A DNA stretch of 64,000 nucleotides from 66-474 sp035249175 (lineage in GTDB: Bacteria > Pseudomonadota > Gammaproteobacteria > Xanthomonadales > Rhodanobacteraceae), in assembly GCA_035249175.1 (NCBI GenBank), contig DATFGT010000051.1:62001-126000 (forward strand). Reading direction: 5' to 3'. Positions 42,542 to 51,155 of this stretch are shown piece after piece. The position numbers were made by a program, and so were the translations under genes. The stretch's first letter is position 1. Every line of letters starts with the position of its first letter. The notes beneath the pieces were generated by a model. That model ran no database searches. It saw only the letters and a program-made list of their open reading frames with translations, and was not told where the DNA came from.

Positions 42542-43645
42542 CTACGCCTTGCCGAAAACCACCTCGCCGTCGCGCGCGACACAGGTCTTGGCAACCAATT
42601 CGTCTTCCAAATCAGGCTTCCACGCGCCGTCGAGGATCACGAGTTCACTGAAGTGCGCGAGGTTGCGCGCATACATTTCCGAGGCGTGCAGCGGGGCGCC
42701 GGATGGCAGGTTCAACGGCCCGATGATGGTGACGCCGTTGCGTTGCACGCGCTCGCCCGGCTGGGTGGCTTCGCAGTTGCCACCACCCTCGGCCGCCAGA
42801 TCGACGATCACCGCACTGGCTTTCATCCCATCCACCATTGAAGCTGGAATGATTTTCGGCGATGGCCGCCCCGGCACCGCCGCGGTAGTCACGATCACGT
42901 CCAGGGTCTTGACGTGTTCAGCGAGCTTCGCCTGCTGCGCCGCGCGTTCTTCCGCGGTCAGCTCGCGCGCGTAGCCACCCTGCCCCGCGGCGTTGACGCC
43001 GAGGTCGAGAAATTTCGCACCCAGTGATTCGATCTGCTCGCGTGTTTCCGGACGCACGTCGAAACCTTCGACCATCGCGCCCAGCCGGCGCGCCGTCGCG
43101 ATCGCCTGCAGCCCGGCGACGCCCGCGCCGATCACCAGCACTTTCGACGGCCGCAACGTGCCGGCCGCGGTGGTCAGCATTGGAAAGAATTTCGGCGCGG
43201 CTTCAGCCGCGATCAACATCGCGCGATAGCCTGCCACCGCAGCCTGCGAGGACAGCACATCCATCGCCTGCGCGCGGGTGCTGCGCGGAAGCAGCTCCAG
43301 CGAGAACGCACTGAGCTTGCGCTGCGCATATGCCGCAAGACGCTCGGCTGCGTTGTGGGGACGCAGTTGCCCGATCAAGGCCGAGCCTTCCTTCATCGCT
43401 GCAACGCGATCGCTCGACAACGGCTGCACGCACAGCAGCACGTCCGCCTGTCCGGCCACCGTCGACGGATCGCCGAACTCGACGTCCGTATAAGCCGCAT
43501 CGGGAAATCCCGCTGCTTCGCCCGCGCCATGCTCCAGCATCACCCGCATCCCGCGCGACGCGTACTTCTTCACCGTTTCCGGCGTCATCGCGACGCGGCG
43601 TTCACCGTCGGCGGTTTCGCGCAAGGCGGCAATCGTGATCGGCAT
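42542..43645 (-). CDS. pntAa: NAD(P) transhydrogenase subunit alpha part 1 (NAD-binding)
   Basis: This 367-residue protein is the soluble NAD-binding domain of split-alpha transhydrogenase. It starts ITIAALRETADGERRVAMTPE and contains RAQAMDVLSSQAAVAGYRA, the Rossmann VLVIGAGVAGLQAIATARRLGAMVEGFDVR, and the mobile-loop region with LGVNAAGQGGYARELT. Catalysis needs pntAb and pntB, which lie at 37516-39296 on the same strand. The gap between the parts holds four unrelated genes. GGGAG precedes the ATG. Confidence 0.95.
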   Translation of the reverse strand: MPITIAALRETADGERRVAMTPETVKKYASRGMRVMLEHGAGEAAGFPDAAYTDVEFGDPSTVAGQADVLLCVQPLSSDRVAAMKEGSALIGQLRPHNAAERLAAYAQRKLSAFSLELLPRSTRAQAMDVLSSQAAVAGYRAMLIAAEAAPKFFPMLTTAAGTLRPSKVLVIGAGVAGLQAIATARRLGAMVEGFDVRPETREQIESLGAKFLDLGVNAAGQGGYARELTAEERAAQQAKLAEHVKTLDVIVTTAAVPGRPSPKIIPASMVDGMKASAVIVDLAAEGGGNCEATQPGERVQRNGVTIIGPLNLPSGAPLHASEMYARNLAHFSELVILDGAWKPDLEDELVAKTCVARDGEVVFGKA

Positions 43646-43689
43646 GCTGGTCTCCCGTTGCGATCATTGCATCGTAGCGCATAGACGCG

Positions 43690-43760
43690 CCGTAGGGCGG
43701 GTTTCAACCCGCCGGACGCGGCGGACTCACGCTTGCCGCGGGCCAAGAGCCGCCCTACGG
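43690..43760. repeat. GTAGGGCGGGTT...AACCCGCC intergenic repeat
   Basis: CGTAGGGCGGGTTTCAACCC + GCC (43691-43713) is a hairpin, and its outer arm pairs again with CCGCCCTACGG at 43750-43760. Elements with this wording are widespread in proteobacteria. It lies between divergent pntAa and the nitroreductase gene and reaches to about 13 bases from the latter's ATG. Confidence 0.6.
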
Positions 43761-43772
43761 TAAACTCTGCGG

Positions 43773-44348
43773 ATGTCCAATGACAGTCTCGACTTCCTGC
43801 GCAACCGCCGCTCGGTGCCGGCCGCGCAACTGCAACCGCCCGGCCCCACCCCCGATGAACTGCGCGAAATCGTCTCGACCGCGATCCGCGTGCCCGATCA
43901 CGGCAAGCTGACGCCATGGCGGCTGGTCGCGTTCACCGGCGACGCCGGGGCGCGCTATGGGGAAGCACTGGCGACGCTGCACGCACAAGTCGATCCGGGC
44001 GTTCCCGAGAAGAAGCTCGCAAAGGATCGCGATCGCTTCGCGCACTCGCCGGTGGTGCTGGCGGTGATTGCACGCATCGACGCGCAGCACCCGAAAATTC
44101 CCACGCAGGAACAATTGCTGTCGGCGGGATGCCTCGCGTTCAACCTGCTGTTGTCCGCGCAGGCGGCGGGCTTCGGCGCGCAATGGCTCACCGGCTGGTC
44201 GTGCTATGACCGCGAAGCTGCGAAACTGCTCGGGCTCGCCGACGACGAGCGCGCGATTGCCTACATCCACATCGGCAGTCGCGGCGCCGAGCCGCCCGAG
44301 CGGAATCGCCCGGATGTCCATCAGGTTTTGAGCGCGTGGCGCGGATGA
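43773..44348 (+). CDS. Nitroreductase family protein (YdjA-like)
   Basis: FMN-dependent nitroreductase-type oxidoreductase of 191 residues, close to YdjA (183). Signatures are LRNRRSVPAAQL at the N terminus, VPDHGKLTPWRLVAF, ACLAFNLLLSAQAAGFGAQWLTG-type and the C-terminal YIHIGS. The physiological substrate is unknown. TAAACT at 43761-43766 would be a -10 box placing the transcript start at or next to the ATG, so the mRNA may be leaderless. It overlaps the next gene by ATGA. Confidence 0.88.
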   Translation: MSNDSLDFLRNRRSVPAAQLQPPGPTPDELREIVSTAIRVPDHGKLTPWRLVAFTGDAGARYGEALATLHAQVDPGVPEKKLAKDRDRFAHSPVVLAVIARIDAQHPKIPTQEQLLSAGCLAFNLLLSAQAAGFGAQWLTGWSCYDREAAKLLGLADDERAIAYIHIGSRGAEPPERNRPDVHQVLSAWRG

Positions 44349-45292
44349 GTGCCGTCGTGCCTGCGCAGGCTGCCGCGCCGGTTTCGACTTCGGTCGAAAC
44401 GCTGTACCTGATCGACGCCAGCATGTATGTGTTCCGCGCCTGGCACTCGATGCCAAATGTGTTCTTCGATAGCGATGGCGCGCCGGTCAACGCGGTGCAT
44501 GGCTTCGCACGATTCCTGCTGGATTTCGTGGAACGCACGCGCGCCCGCCACGCGGTGGCCGCGTTCGACATCGCGCTCACCAGTTCCTTCCGCAACGCAA
44601 TCTACCCTGCCTACAAGGCCAATCGCGATCCGGCGCCGCCGGAACTGAAGCGTCAGTTCGAATACTGCCGCGAACTGGCCGCCGCGTTCGGATTGGTCGT
44701 GCTGGCCGACGCCGCTTACGAAGCCGACGATCTGATCGGCAGCGTGCTGGCCGCGATGCGCGTGCACGGTTTGCATTCCATCATCGTGTCCGCCGACAAG
44801 GACTTCGGACAATTGCTGGACCACGATGTCGAGCAATGGGACTACGCGCGCGGCCACCGCTGGGGTGCGGCGGGCGTATCGGCGCGACTGGGCGTCGAAG
44901 CGCACCAGGTGGTCGATTTCCTCGCACTGACCGGCGATGCCATCGACAACATTCCGGGCGTGCCGGGCATCGGCCCCAAGAGCGCGGCGGCATTGCTCGC
45001 GCACTTCGGTTCGCTCGAGGCGTTGCTTGCACGCATCGACGAAGTGCCGTTCCTGCACCTTCGCGGCGCCGCGTCGCTGGCCGCGAAGTTGCGCATACAC
45101 GCCGAACAGGCACGCCTGTCGCAAAGGCTCGCATGCATCGCACTGGATGCACCGGTGCCCGGTCATCCCGATGGTTTGCTGCGGCGTGCGGCGGATCTCG
45201 CAGTTCTGGACGCGCTATGCGAACGGTTGCGGATCGGCCCGCTCACCCGTGAGCGTGCGCGCAAATTGCTGCAACCGGAACCTGTGGCGTGA
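44345..45292 (+). CDS. 5'-3' exonuclease / flap endonuclease-like protein
   Basis: This stand-alone homologue of the 5' nuclease domain of DNA polymerase I has 315 residues. Metal-binding features include LIDASMYVFRAW, HAVAAFD, FRNAIYPAYKANR (the arch), DAAYEADDLIGSV, IVSADKDFGQLL and the helix-hairpin-helix GDAIDNIPGVPGIGPKSAAALL. It probably trims flaps or RNA primers alongside PolA. The ATG overlaps the nitroreductase stop (ATGA), and the stop overlaps the NUDIX start (GTGA), so three genes form one tight operon. Confidence 0.9.
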   Translation: MSAVVPAQAAAPVSTSVETLYLIDASMYVFRAWHSMPNVFFDSDGAPVNAVHGFARFLLDFVERTRARHAVAAFDIALTSSFRNAIYPAYKANRDPAPPELKRQFEYCRELAAAFGLVVLADAAYEADDLIGSVLAAMRVHGLHSIIVSADKDFGQLLDHDVEQWDYARGHRWGAAGVSARLGVEAHQVVDFLALTGDAIDNIPGVPGIGPKSAAALLAHFGSLEALLARIDEVPFLHLRGAASLAAKLRIHAEQARLSQRLACIALDAPVPGHPDGLLRRAADLAVLDALCERLRIGPLTRERARKLLQPEPVA

Positions 45293-45849
45293 AACAGAAC
45301 CTCCGCACGCCCGCTGTCGCAAATGCTCCCGCCGAGGTGCTCTACACCGGTCATTGGTTGACGTTGAAGCAGCGCGGGCACTGGGAATTCGTCGAACGCA
45401 ACAATCCCAAGGGCGCCGTGATCATCGTCGCGGTGACGCCGGAAGATCGCGTGCTGTTCGTCGAACAATTCCGCGTGCCGATCCGCCAGTTCACGATCGA
45501 AATGCCCGCCGGCCTGATCGGCGATGCGGGCCACGACGGCGACAACGACGCGGCCGACACCGCGCGCCGCGAGCTGGAAGAGGAAACCGGCTGGACATGC
45601 GGCCGCGTCGAGCTCCTGCATTCCGGACCATCGTCGGCGGGCATGAGCACGGAAATGATGCACTTCGTGCACGCGCTGGATTTGCGCAAGGTGGGCGAAG
45701 GCGGCGGCGATGACACCGAGGAGATCCTGGTGCACGAAGTGCCGCGCAGTGAAGCCGGCACGTGGTTGCGTGCGATGACGGGGAAGGGTTACTCGATCGA
45801 TCCCAAATTGTTCGCGGGATTATGGTTCCTCGACCACACCCGCATTTGA
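45289..45849 (+). CDS. NUDIX hydrolase (ADP-ribose pyrophosphatase-like)
   Basis: NUDIX enzymes cleave nucleoside diphosphate derivatives; the EMPAGLI segment and length (186 residues) suit the ADP-sugar group. The NUDIX box ends RRELEEETGW (93-102), with the leading part GLIGDAGHDGDNDAADTA longer and more acidic than usual. Substrate-side residues such as QFRVPIRQFTIEMPAG are conserved. The GTG start overlaps the exonuclease stop. The repeat copy C follows the stop codon. Confidence 0.88.
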   Translation: MKQNLRTPAVANAPAEVLYTGHWLTLKQRGHWEFVERNNPKGAVIIVAVTPEDRVLFVEQFRVPIRQFTIEMPAGLIGDAGHDGDNDAADTARRELEEETGWTCGRVELLHSGPSSAGMSTEMMHFVHALDLRKVGEGGGDDTEEILVHEVPRSEAGTWLRAMTGKGYSIDPKLFAGLWFLDHTRI

Positions 45850-45878
45850 ATCCGCCTTCGCATGATCGGGCGACTCCA

Positions 45879-45922
45879 CCGAAGCGGCTGGCGTGAAAAG
45901 TCAGGCCAAGGATGCCGTTCTG
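45879..45922 (+). repeat. GTCAGGCC-hairpin dispersed repeat, copy C
   Basis: CCGAAGCGGCTGGCGTGAAA, AGTCAGGCCAAGGATGCCGT, TCTGGT. The stem here is GGC...GCC, shorter than in other copies. It lies between convergent NUDIX and TMEM43-family genes. Confidence 0.7.
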
Positions 45923-45975
45923 GTCTTCACCGATCCGACGTAGCTGGCGAACCGGGTGCGCCAGTGATGCAGCCG

Positions 45976-47016
45976 TCAGGGGCGGACGCCCGACAAACGC
46001 CAGCGCCACGTTGCAACCAAAATGGCTGCCACCGCGATCAATATCAGGATCGCTGCCGACAGGGTGCGCACGTCGAACCAGAAGATCGCCGCCAGCACCG
46101 CCAGTGGCACCACCGCAATCGCCAACGCCAGCACGCGGTCATGCCGGCGTGCGCGCGGCAGCAGCAGCGCGACGCCCGCCCACGCCAGCAGCAGCGCCAG
46201 AATACGCCGGGCCCACTTGAAGCGCGGTGGTTGCGGTGCATCGGTCAGCACGTCGGTGAGCGAATGGCGGCCAAGCAACACCTGCGCGATCGCATCGCCT
46301 GCGGGATTGCTGGCCGGTACCAGCGTGCCATCGTCGTCTCGGGCGAACACCGTCAGGTGCGAAGGCGCGATGCGCATCCAGCTGATACGCAAGTCACCGA
46401 CCTGCGGACGATCGGGATTCGCACTGGTGCTCAGCATGCCATCGCGAGCCTGGAACGTCGCGGCCATGTTGGGCGGCAGATGCGAGAGATCGGGGGAGAA
46501 TGGCTCGACGCCCTCGATCATGTGCACAAGCGCCGGCGCGAGTTTGAAGCCGGCAACCGTCACATCGGGCGAATCGAAACGCGCGGCATTGATCGGAAAC
46601 GCGCCGGGATTCGCGTGCCCGTTCGGATTGCCGAACGCGGAGGAATCGATCGGGCGGTCGAACCAGTCCATCTCGTAATTGCGCCGGCCGCCATAGCGGG
46701 TTTCGTTCCACTGGAACATTTCGACCTTGCGCACCAGCGCAGGTGCAGCGAGGGCGACGCCGAACTGCGCATCCTGCGCGGGCACTTTCACTTCGGGCGC
46801 GCCGACGGCCAGCACCAATTTGCCGTTCGCGGGAGGGCCCGGTACCGCGTCGGCGCCGGTCAGCACGAAGCCGCCCAACGCATCCTCGCCCATCGCACGA
46901 AGCCGATCGGCATGTTCGGTGAACCCGAGCAGCAGCAAACCCAGCAACAGCAACGCCGCGCCCAGCAGCGCGGTATTGCGCGAAGGATGGCCGGCGAGTG
47001 TGGGAAAACGGCTCAC
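45976..47016 (-). CDS. TMEM43 family membrane protein
   Basis: The 346-residue protein (GTG start) has one N-terminal helix (about 15-33), a large extracytoplasmic domain and three C-terminal helices (about 265-335). Signatures of the TMEM43/LUMA family are FQWNETRYGGRRNYEMDWFD, SSAFGNPNGHANPGAFPI and LRISWMRIAPSHLTVFAR. Bacterial members have no established function. It ends 10 bases before the MBL hydrolase gene's end on the same strand and is probably co-transcribed with it. Confidence 0.88.
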   Translation of the reverse strand: MSRFPTLAGHPSRNTALLGAALLLLGLLLLGFTEHADRLRAMGEDALGGFVLTGADAVPGPPANGKLVLAVGAPEVKVPAQDAQFGVALAAPALVRKVEMFQWNETRYGGRRNYEMDWFDRPIDSSAFGNPNGHANPGAFPINAARFDSPDVTVAGFKLAPALVHMIEGVEPFSPDLSHLPPNMAATFQARDGMLSTSANPDRPQVGDLRISWMRIAPSHLTVFARDDDGTLVPASNPAGDAIAQVLLGRHSLTDVLTDAPQPPRFKWARRILALLLAWAGVALLLPRARRHDRVLALAIAVVPLAVLAAIFWFDVRTLSAAILILIAVAAILVATWRWRLSGVRP

Positions 47017-47025
47017 GCCGCGAGC

Positions 47026-47895
47026 TTACAGTGCCAGGCCCGAAAAGTGGGCCTGACTGTCGCTGACGCCATAGCGGCCACGTTCGTCGCGCACGGGCAT
47101 CGCCATCGCGGTCGCATGATCGTGCGTGAAAAACAATCGGACGCCACGCGCGAGCTTGTCGTCCAGGAACGCACGCTTTTCGTCGATCAGCGTTTCCGGC
47201 GCGCGGTCGTAGCCCATCGTCACGGGCAGGTGTACCCACGGAGTGCCGGGAATCAGGTCCGCGCAGTACACCACGCCCCCTTTGCCGTGCAGTCCCGCGA
47301 TTTCGGACAGCATCAATCCCGGCGTGTGGCCCTGCGAATAGTGGAAACGCACTGCCTTGCCGAGCGCGTGCGAATGTTCACCTCCGACCTTCTCCACGCG
47401 GCCGCTTTGTTCCAGTAGCTCCGCGACACCCGGGATGAACGACGCGCGGTCGCGCGGATGGGGGTGCGTCGCACGCGCCCAATGCTCCGCTCCCACCACA
47501 TACGTCGCATTCGGAAACAACAGTCGCAGTGGTGCATCCGCTTCCCATGCCGCCAGCAAACCGCCCACGTGATCGAAATGCAGGTGCGACAACACCACCA
47601 CGTCGATGTCCTCATGGGTGAGCCCGACCGCCCTCAGCGAGTCGAGCAGCACGTGGCGATCCTCGACGACACCGTAGCGTTCGCGCAACTTCGGTTGGAA
47701 GAATGCGCCGATGCCGGTTTCGAACAACACGTTGCGATCGTCCAGATCGATGGCAAGCAGGCAGCGGCACGCCAACGGGATGCGGTTCTGATCGTCGGCC
47801 TCGATCCATTGCGACCACATCGCCTTCGGCGCATTCCCGAACATCGCGCCGCCGTCGAGCTTCTGGGTATTGCCCTCGATCGAATACAGTTTCAT
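47026..47895 (-). CDS. MBL-fold metallo-hydrolase (lactonase-like)
   Basis: The ATG at 47895 gives 289 residues starting MKLYSIEGNTQKLDGGAMFG, typical of a lactonase/hydrolase branch of the metallo-beta-lactamase superfamily. The zinc motif HLHFDH is at 104-109, with further ligands in GHTPGLM and CADLIPGTPW, and a late TMGYDRAPETLIDEK. No signal peptide is visible. The substrate may be a lactone or other ester, but this cannot be fixed from sequence. Confidence 0.87.
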   Translation of the reverse strand: MKLYSIEGNTQKLDGGAMFGNAPKAMWSQWIEADDQNRIPLACRCLLAIDLDDRNVLFETGIGAFFQPKLRERYGVVEDRHVLLDSLRAVGLTHEDIDVVVLSHLHFDHVGGLLAAWEADAPLRLLFPNATYVVGAEHWARATHPHPRDRASFIPGVAELLEQSGRVEKVGGEHSHALGKAVRFHYSQGHTPGLMLSEIAGLHGKGGVVYCADLIPGTPWVHLPVTMGYDRAPETLIDEKRAFLDDKLARGVRLFFTHDHATAMAMPVRDERGRYGVSDSQAHFSGLAL

Positions 47896-48025
47896 TGCGT
47901 GCTGCCCTGTCTTGCTGGCTGCATGTGGGCATGATACCCGGCGCGACATCCACCCCTTCTGGGCAATGCCAAAAAGGGACCCGCGCCGGCGGACGGCGCG
48001 GAACCAGAACATGTACGTCGTGTAC

Positions 48026-48053
48026 AAAAAGGCCCGCCATTTCGGCGGGCCTT
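48026..48053 (-). terminator. Rho-independent terminator after htrA
   Basis: On the minus strand AAGGCCCGCC-GAAAT-GGCGGGCCTTTTT: a 10-bp stem followed by a T-run, 32 bases after the htrA stop codon. Confidence 0.93.
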
Positions 48054-48084
48054 CGGCAAACCAAACAACGCGTGTGCGCCAGCG

Positions 48085-49533
48085 TTATTTCTCCGGCACG
48101 CTGATAGCGACGAATTGGTTTTGTCCCTGACGCGATACCAGCAGGAGCACCGTGCTGCCCGCCTTCACGTTCGCGGTTTCGCGGCGGAACTCGGAAACGC
48201 TGTTCACGGGCTTGTTGCCCACGCGCAGGATCACATCGCCGGGCGACAGGCCGGCGCGCGCGGCGGCGCCCTCGACGTCGGTGACCACCACGCCACCCTG
48301 GCCGCTGTAGCCCAGTTGCTGGCGCATGCCGGCCGTGATGTCCTGCACGGTCAATCCGAGCAAACTGCTGCCGCTGCTGGCCGCCGGCGCGTTGGCGATG
48401 AATTCCTGGGACAGGCCGTTGCGCGGCATTTCGGCGATCTTGACCCTGATGGTCATGGGTTTGCCGTCGCGCACGACACCGACATTGGCCTCGGTGCCCG
48501 GCGCGGTCATCGCGACCACCGGAGGCAGTTGCGCCGACTCGTAGATCTTTTTGCCGTCGAACGAGGTAATCACGTCACCGACCTTCAGGCCCGCTTTCGC
48601 CGCCGGACCGTCCGGCTGCATCTGCGCGATCAGCGCGCCTTGCGCATCGGACATGCCCTTGGACTTGGCGATACCTTCGCTGACGTTCTGGACGCTGACG
48701 CCGATCATCCCCCTGCTCACATAGCCCTTGGTCTTGAGCTGGTGCACGGCATCCATCGCAAGGTTGATCGGAATCGAAAACGACAGCCCCATCGCGCCTC
48801 CGCTGGTCGAGAAGATCTGCGAGTTGATGCCCACCACTTTTCCGGCAAGATCGAACAGCGGCCCGCCCGAGTTGCCGCGGTTGATCGGCACGTCGGTCTG
48901 GATGAACGGCACCGCGGGCTGGTCCTGACTACCCAGGGTGCGGCCGACGTAACTCACGATGCCGGCACTGACCGAATGGTCAAGCCCGAACGGTGAGCCG
49001 ATCGCGACCACCCATTGGCCCGGTTGCAGGTCATTCGAATTGCCAACTTGCACGGTAGGCAGACGGGTCGCATTGATCTTCAGCAACGCGATGTCGTAAA
49101 TCTTGTCTTCGCCCACGACCTTGGCGGTGAAAGTACGATGATCGGGCAGGTGCACCTTCACGGAGTCCGCATTGGCGACCACGTGCCGATTGGTGAGGAT
49201 GTAACCGTCGGCGGAAATGATGAAGCCGGAGCCCAGCGACTCGCCGCCGCGGTCGGGCTGCTGGAACTGAGGCCCGAACGGCATGCCGAAGAAGTGGCGG
49301 AAGATTTCCGGGATCTGCGGTTCCTGTGTTTGCTGCTCACCAGGCTCATCGCTGCCCATCTCGCTGGCGTGATCGTAATGCGCAACCACGTTCACCACCG
49401 CAGGTCCGTATTTCTGCACGATGCTGGTGAAGTCCGGCAGCGCCACCGTCGGTGTCGCCGCCAGTGCCGTGCCGGCACCGGAAAAACACAGCAGCACGAA
49501 AATGGCGGTCATTCGCCTCACCCGTCTCAACAT
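48085..49533 (-). CDS. Periplasmic serine endoprotease HtrA/DegP-type (MucD-like)
   Basis: Do-family protease/chaperone that degrades misfolded envelope proteins. The ATG at 49533 (GAGGAGA upstream) gives 482 residues: signal peptide ending ALA/AT, trypsin-like domain with His117 (TNRHVV), Asp147 (YDIAL) and Ser222 (GNSGGPL), and two PDZ domains (about 260-350 and 385-475). A Gln/Glu-rich linker follows the N terminus, as in MucD/DegQ. It lies downstream of rpoE and rseA on the same strand, the algU-mucA-mucD arrangement without a clear rseB/mucB gene. Confidence 0.94.
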   Translation of the reverse strand: MLRRVRRMTAIFVLLCFSGAGTALAATPTVALPDFTSIVQKYGPAVVNVVAHYDHASEMGSDEPGEQQTQEPQIPEIFRHFFGMPFGPQFQQPDRGGESLGSGFIISADGYILTNRHVVANADSVKVHLPDHRTFTAKVVGEDKIYDIALLKINATRLPTVQVGNSNDLQPGQWVVAIGSPFGLDHSVSAGIVSYVGRTLGSQDQPAVPFIQTDVPINRGNSGGPLFDLAGKVVGINSQIFSTSGGAMGLSFSIPINLAMDAVHQLKTKGYVSRGMIGVSVQNVSEGIAKSKGMSDAQGALIAQMQPDGPAAKAGLKVGDVITSFDGKKIYESAQLPPVVAMTAPGTEANVGVVRDGKPMTIRVKIAEMPRNGLSQEFIANAPAASSGSSLLGLTVQDITAGMRQQLGYSGQGGVVVTDVEGAAARAGLSPGDVILRVGNKPVNSVSEFRRETANVKAGSTVLLLVSRQGQNQFVAISVPEK

Positions 49534-49680
49534 GGTTTTCTCCTCATTCGATGAAGGCACAAAAATTCCGCTGCTGCGCGCGAAAGTCACCACGCGCGGC
49601 ATGGCGCACCGCCAAACGATGCGTAGGGGAAGCGTCGCTTCGCCACGCCGACCTGCGCGCGTCATCCGCGATGCGCGGCG

Positions 49681-50349
49681 TCAGTGTCGGGCGGCAGACG
49701 TGCCGGAGGACGGCGGCTCCGGCAGCAGCACGATCGAGAATGGCAAGGCAGCGTGGCTGGTCTGCTGGAACGACGTGTAGGGCGACGCCTCGTCACGCGC
49801 GTAGGTGGCACGACGCAGGTAATCAGGCTGCATCAAACCGGTGCCGTATATGACGTTGGCCGATGCGGGTTGCGCGGAAAGCACGGTGGGTTGGCGTGAC
49901 AGCAGCCACGGCGGCGCGACCGGATTCACAGCGGGCGAGGTTTCGGCCAGCGACGTCGGGGCGGCTGCCCCGGAAGCGGGACGGCCCTGCGCCAACGGAG
50001 CCGGCACATCGCCGCGCGGATTCGTGGGCGCATTCAACATCAACGCGGCAACCGCCACACCCGCGGCGATCGCACCGCCACCCATGTAACGCGCCCAGTG
50101 CCGCCGCGCCTTTGGTGCGGCTTCGATCTGCAATGCCGCAGCAATGCGCGCCGCAAAATCACTGTCGCGTTTCGGTGCCGACATGCGCGCCGAATCGGAA
50201 GCGAGGCACGCGCGGATCAGGTGCCAGCGCGACCAGGTGGCGGACAGTTCCGGATCATGGTCCAGGCGCCGCAGCAGGAAACGGGTCGGCTCGGCGGCCA
50301 GTTCGCCATCCATCAGGGCAGAAAGGTCTTCGCGGCTGGTCGGGTCCAT
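49681..50349 (-). CDS. rseA: RseA/MucA-type anti-sigma-E factor
   Basis: The product (222 residues from ATG 50349; an in-frame ATG at 50355 is too close to the Shine-Dalgarno) has the RseA N-terminal domain (LSALMDGELAAEPTRFLLRRL ... TWSRWHLIRACL), which binds sigma-E, and a membrane helix (about 92-108, GGGAIAAGVAVAALML). A Pro/Ala-rich periplasmic part follows with APPWLLSRQPTVLSAQPASANVIYGT. The gene follows rpoE by 33 bases. Regulated cleavage by DegS/RseP is expected from the family. Confidence 0.9.
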   Translation of the reverse strand: MDPTSREDLSALMDGELAAEPTRFLLRRLDHDPELSATWSRWHLIRACLASDSARMSAPKRDSDFAARIAAALQIEAAPKARRHWARYMGGGAIAAGVAVAALMLNAPTNPRGDVPAPLAQGRPASGAAAPTSLAETSPAVNPVAPPWLLSRQPTVLSAQPASANVIYGTGLMQPDYLRRATYARDEASPYTSFQQTSHAALPFSIVLLPEPPSSGTSAARH

Positions 50350-50382
50350 TACCATATTCCTCTTGCGTTGCGAATCGAACCG

Positions 50383-50970
50383 TCAAACATCGTCGTTGGA
50401 CAACAGTGGACGCAATTTTTCGTCGATGGCTTCGCGGGCACGGAAGATGCGCGAGCGTACGGTGCCGATCGGGCAATTCATGCGTTCGGCGATTTCCTCG
50501 TAGGAAAGGCCATCGACCTCCCGCAGGGTGATCGCATCGCGCAGCTCTTCCGGCAGCTTTTCGACCGTGGCAAACACCGTTTGTTCAATTTCCCGGCGGG
50601 CCAGTTCATGCTCGGGGGTGGCCTCGTCCCGCAGGCGGGCGCCCGCGTCGAACTGCACGGCGGTATCCGCGTCGATGTCCTCGGCGGGCGGCCGGCGGCC
50701 CTGGGCGACCAGATGGTTCTTGGCGGTGTTCACGGCGATCTTGTACATCCACGTATAAAAAGCGCTGTCACCACGAAACGCACCAATCGCGCGATAGGCG
50801 CGGATGAAGGCCTCCTGCGCAACATCCTCGCATTCGCTCCAGTCATGCACATATCGCGACACCAGGCCGATGATCTTGTGCTGGTATTTCCGCACCAGCA
50901 GGTCGAACGCCTTGTTGTCGCCCTTGCGCACGCGCGCCACCAGGGCACGATCGGTTTCCACATCGCCCAT
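50383..50970 (-). CDS. rpoE: Sigma-E (RpoE/AlgU) RNA polymerase sigma factor
   Basis: Envelope-stress ECF sigma factor. From ATG 50970 it has 195 residues starting MGDVETDRALVARVRKGDNKAFDLLVRKYQ, which matches the canonical RpoE N terminus. Region 2 is VHDWSECEDVAQEAFIRAYRAI ... FYTWMYKIAVNTAKNHL, and region 4 is LPEELRDAITLREVDGLSYEEIAERMNCPIGTVRSRIFRAREA. An upstream ATG at 51057 would add 29 Gly/Ala-rich residues seen in some relatives, so the start is not certain. I saw no GAACTT-type self-promoter upstream. Confidence 0.93.
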   Translation of the reverse strand: MGDVETDRALVARVRKGDNKAFDLLVRKYQHKIIGLVSRYVHDWSECEDVAQEAFIRAYRAIGAFRGDSAFYTWMYKIAVNTAKNHLVAQGRRPPAEDIDADTAVQFDAGARLRDEATPEHELARREIEQTVFATVEKLPEELRDAITLREVDGLSYEEIAERMNCPIGTVRSRIFRAREAIDEKLRPLLSNDDV

Positions 50971-51155
50971 CCGGGCGGCACTCCCTGATGCGCCGGGGGC
51001 GATATGCACCCCCGTCTGACCGCGCTCCGCGCGCGAAAGTTCATCCGGCTTCGACATCCCGCAATCCTTGAACCGCAATTGTCGCCTTGATGGTTGGGTC
51101 GAATCGCCGTCGGATCAAGCCTAGCGCGGGCGCGGTGCTCCACCAAGCACACCCG

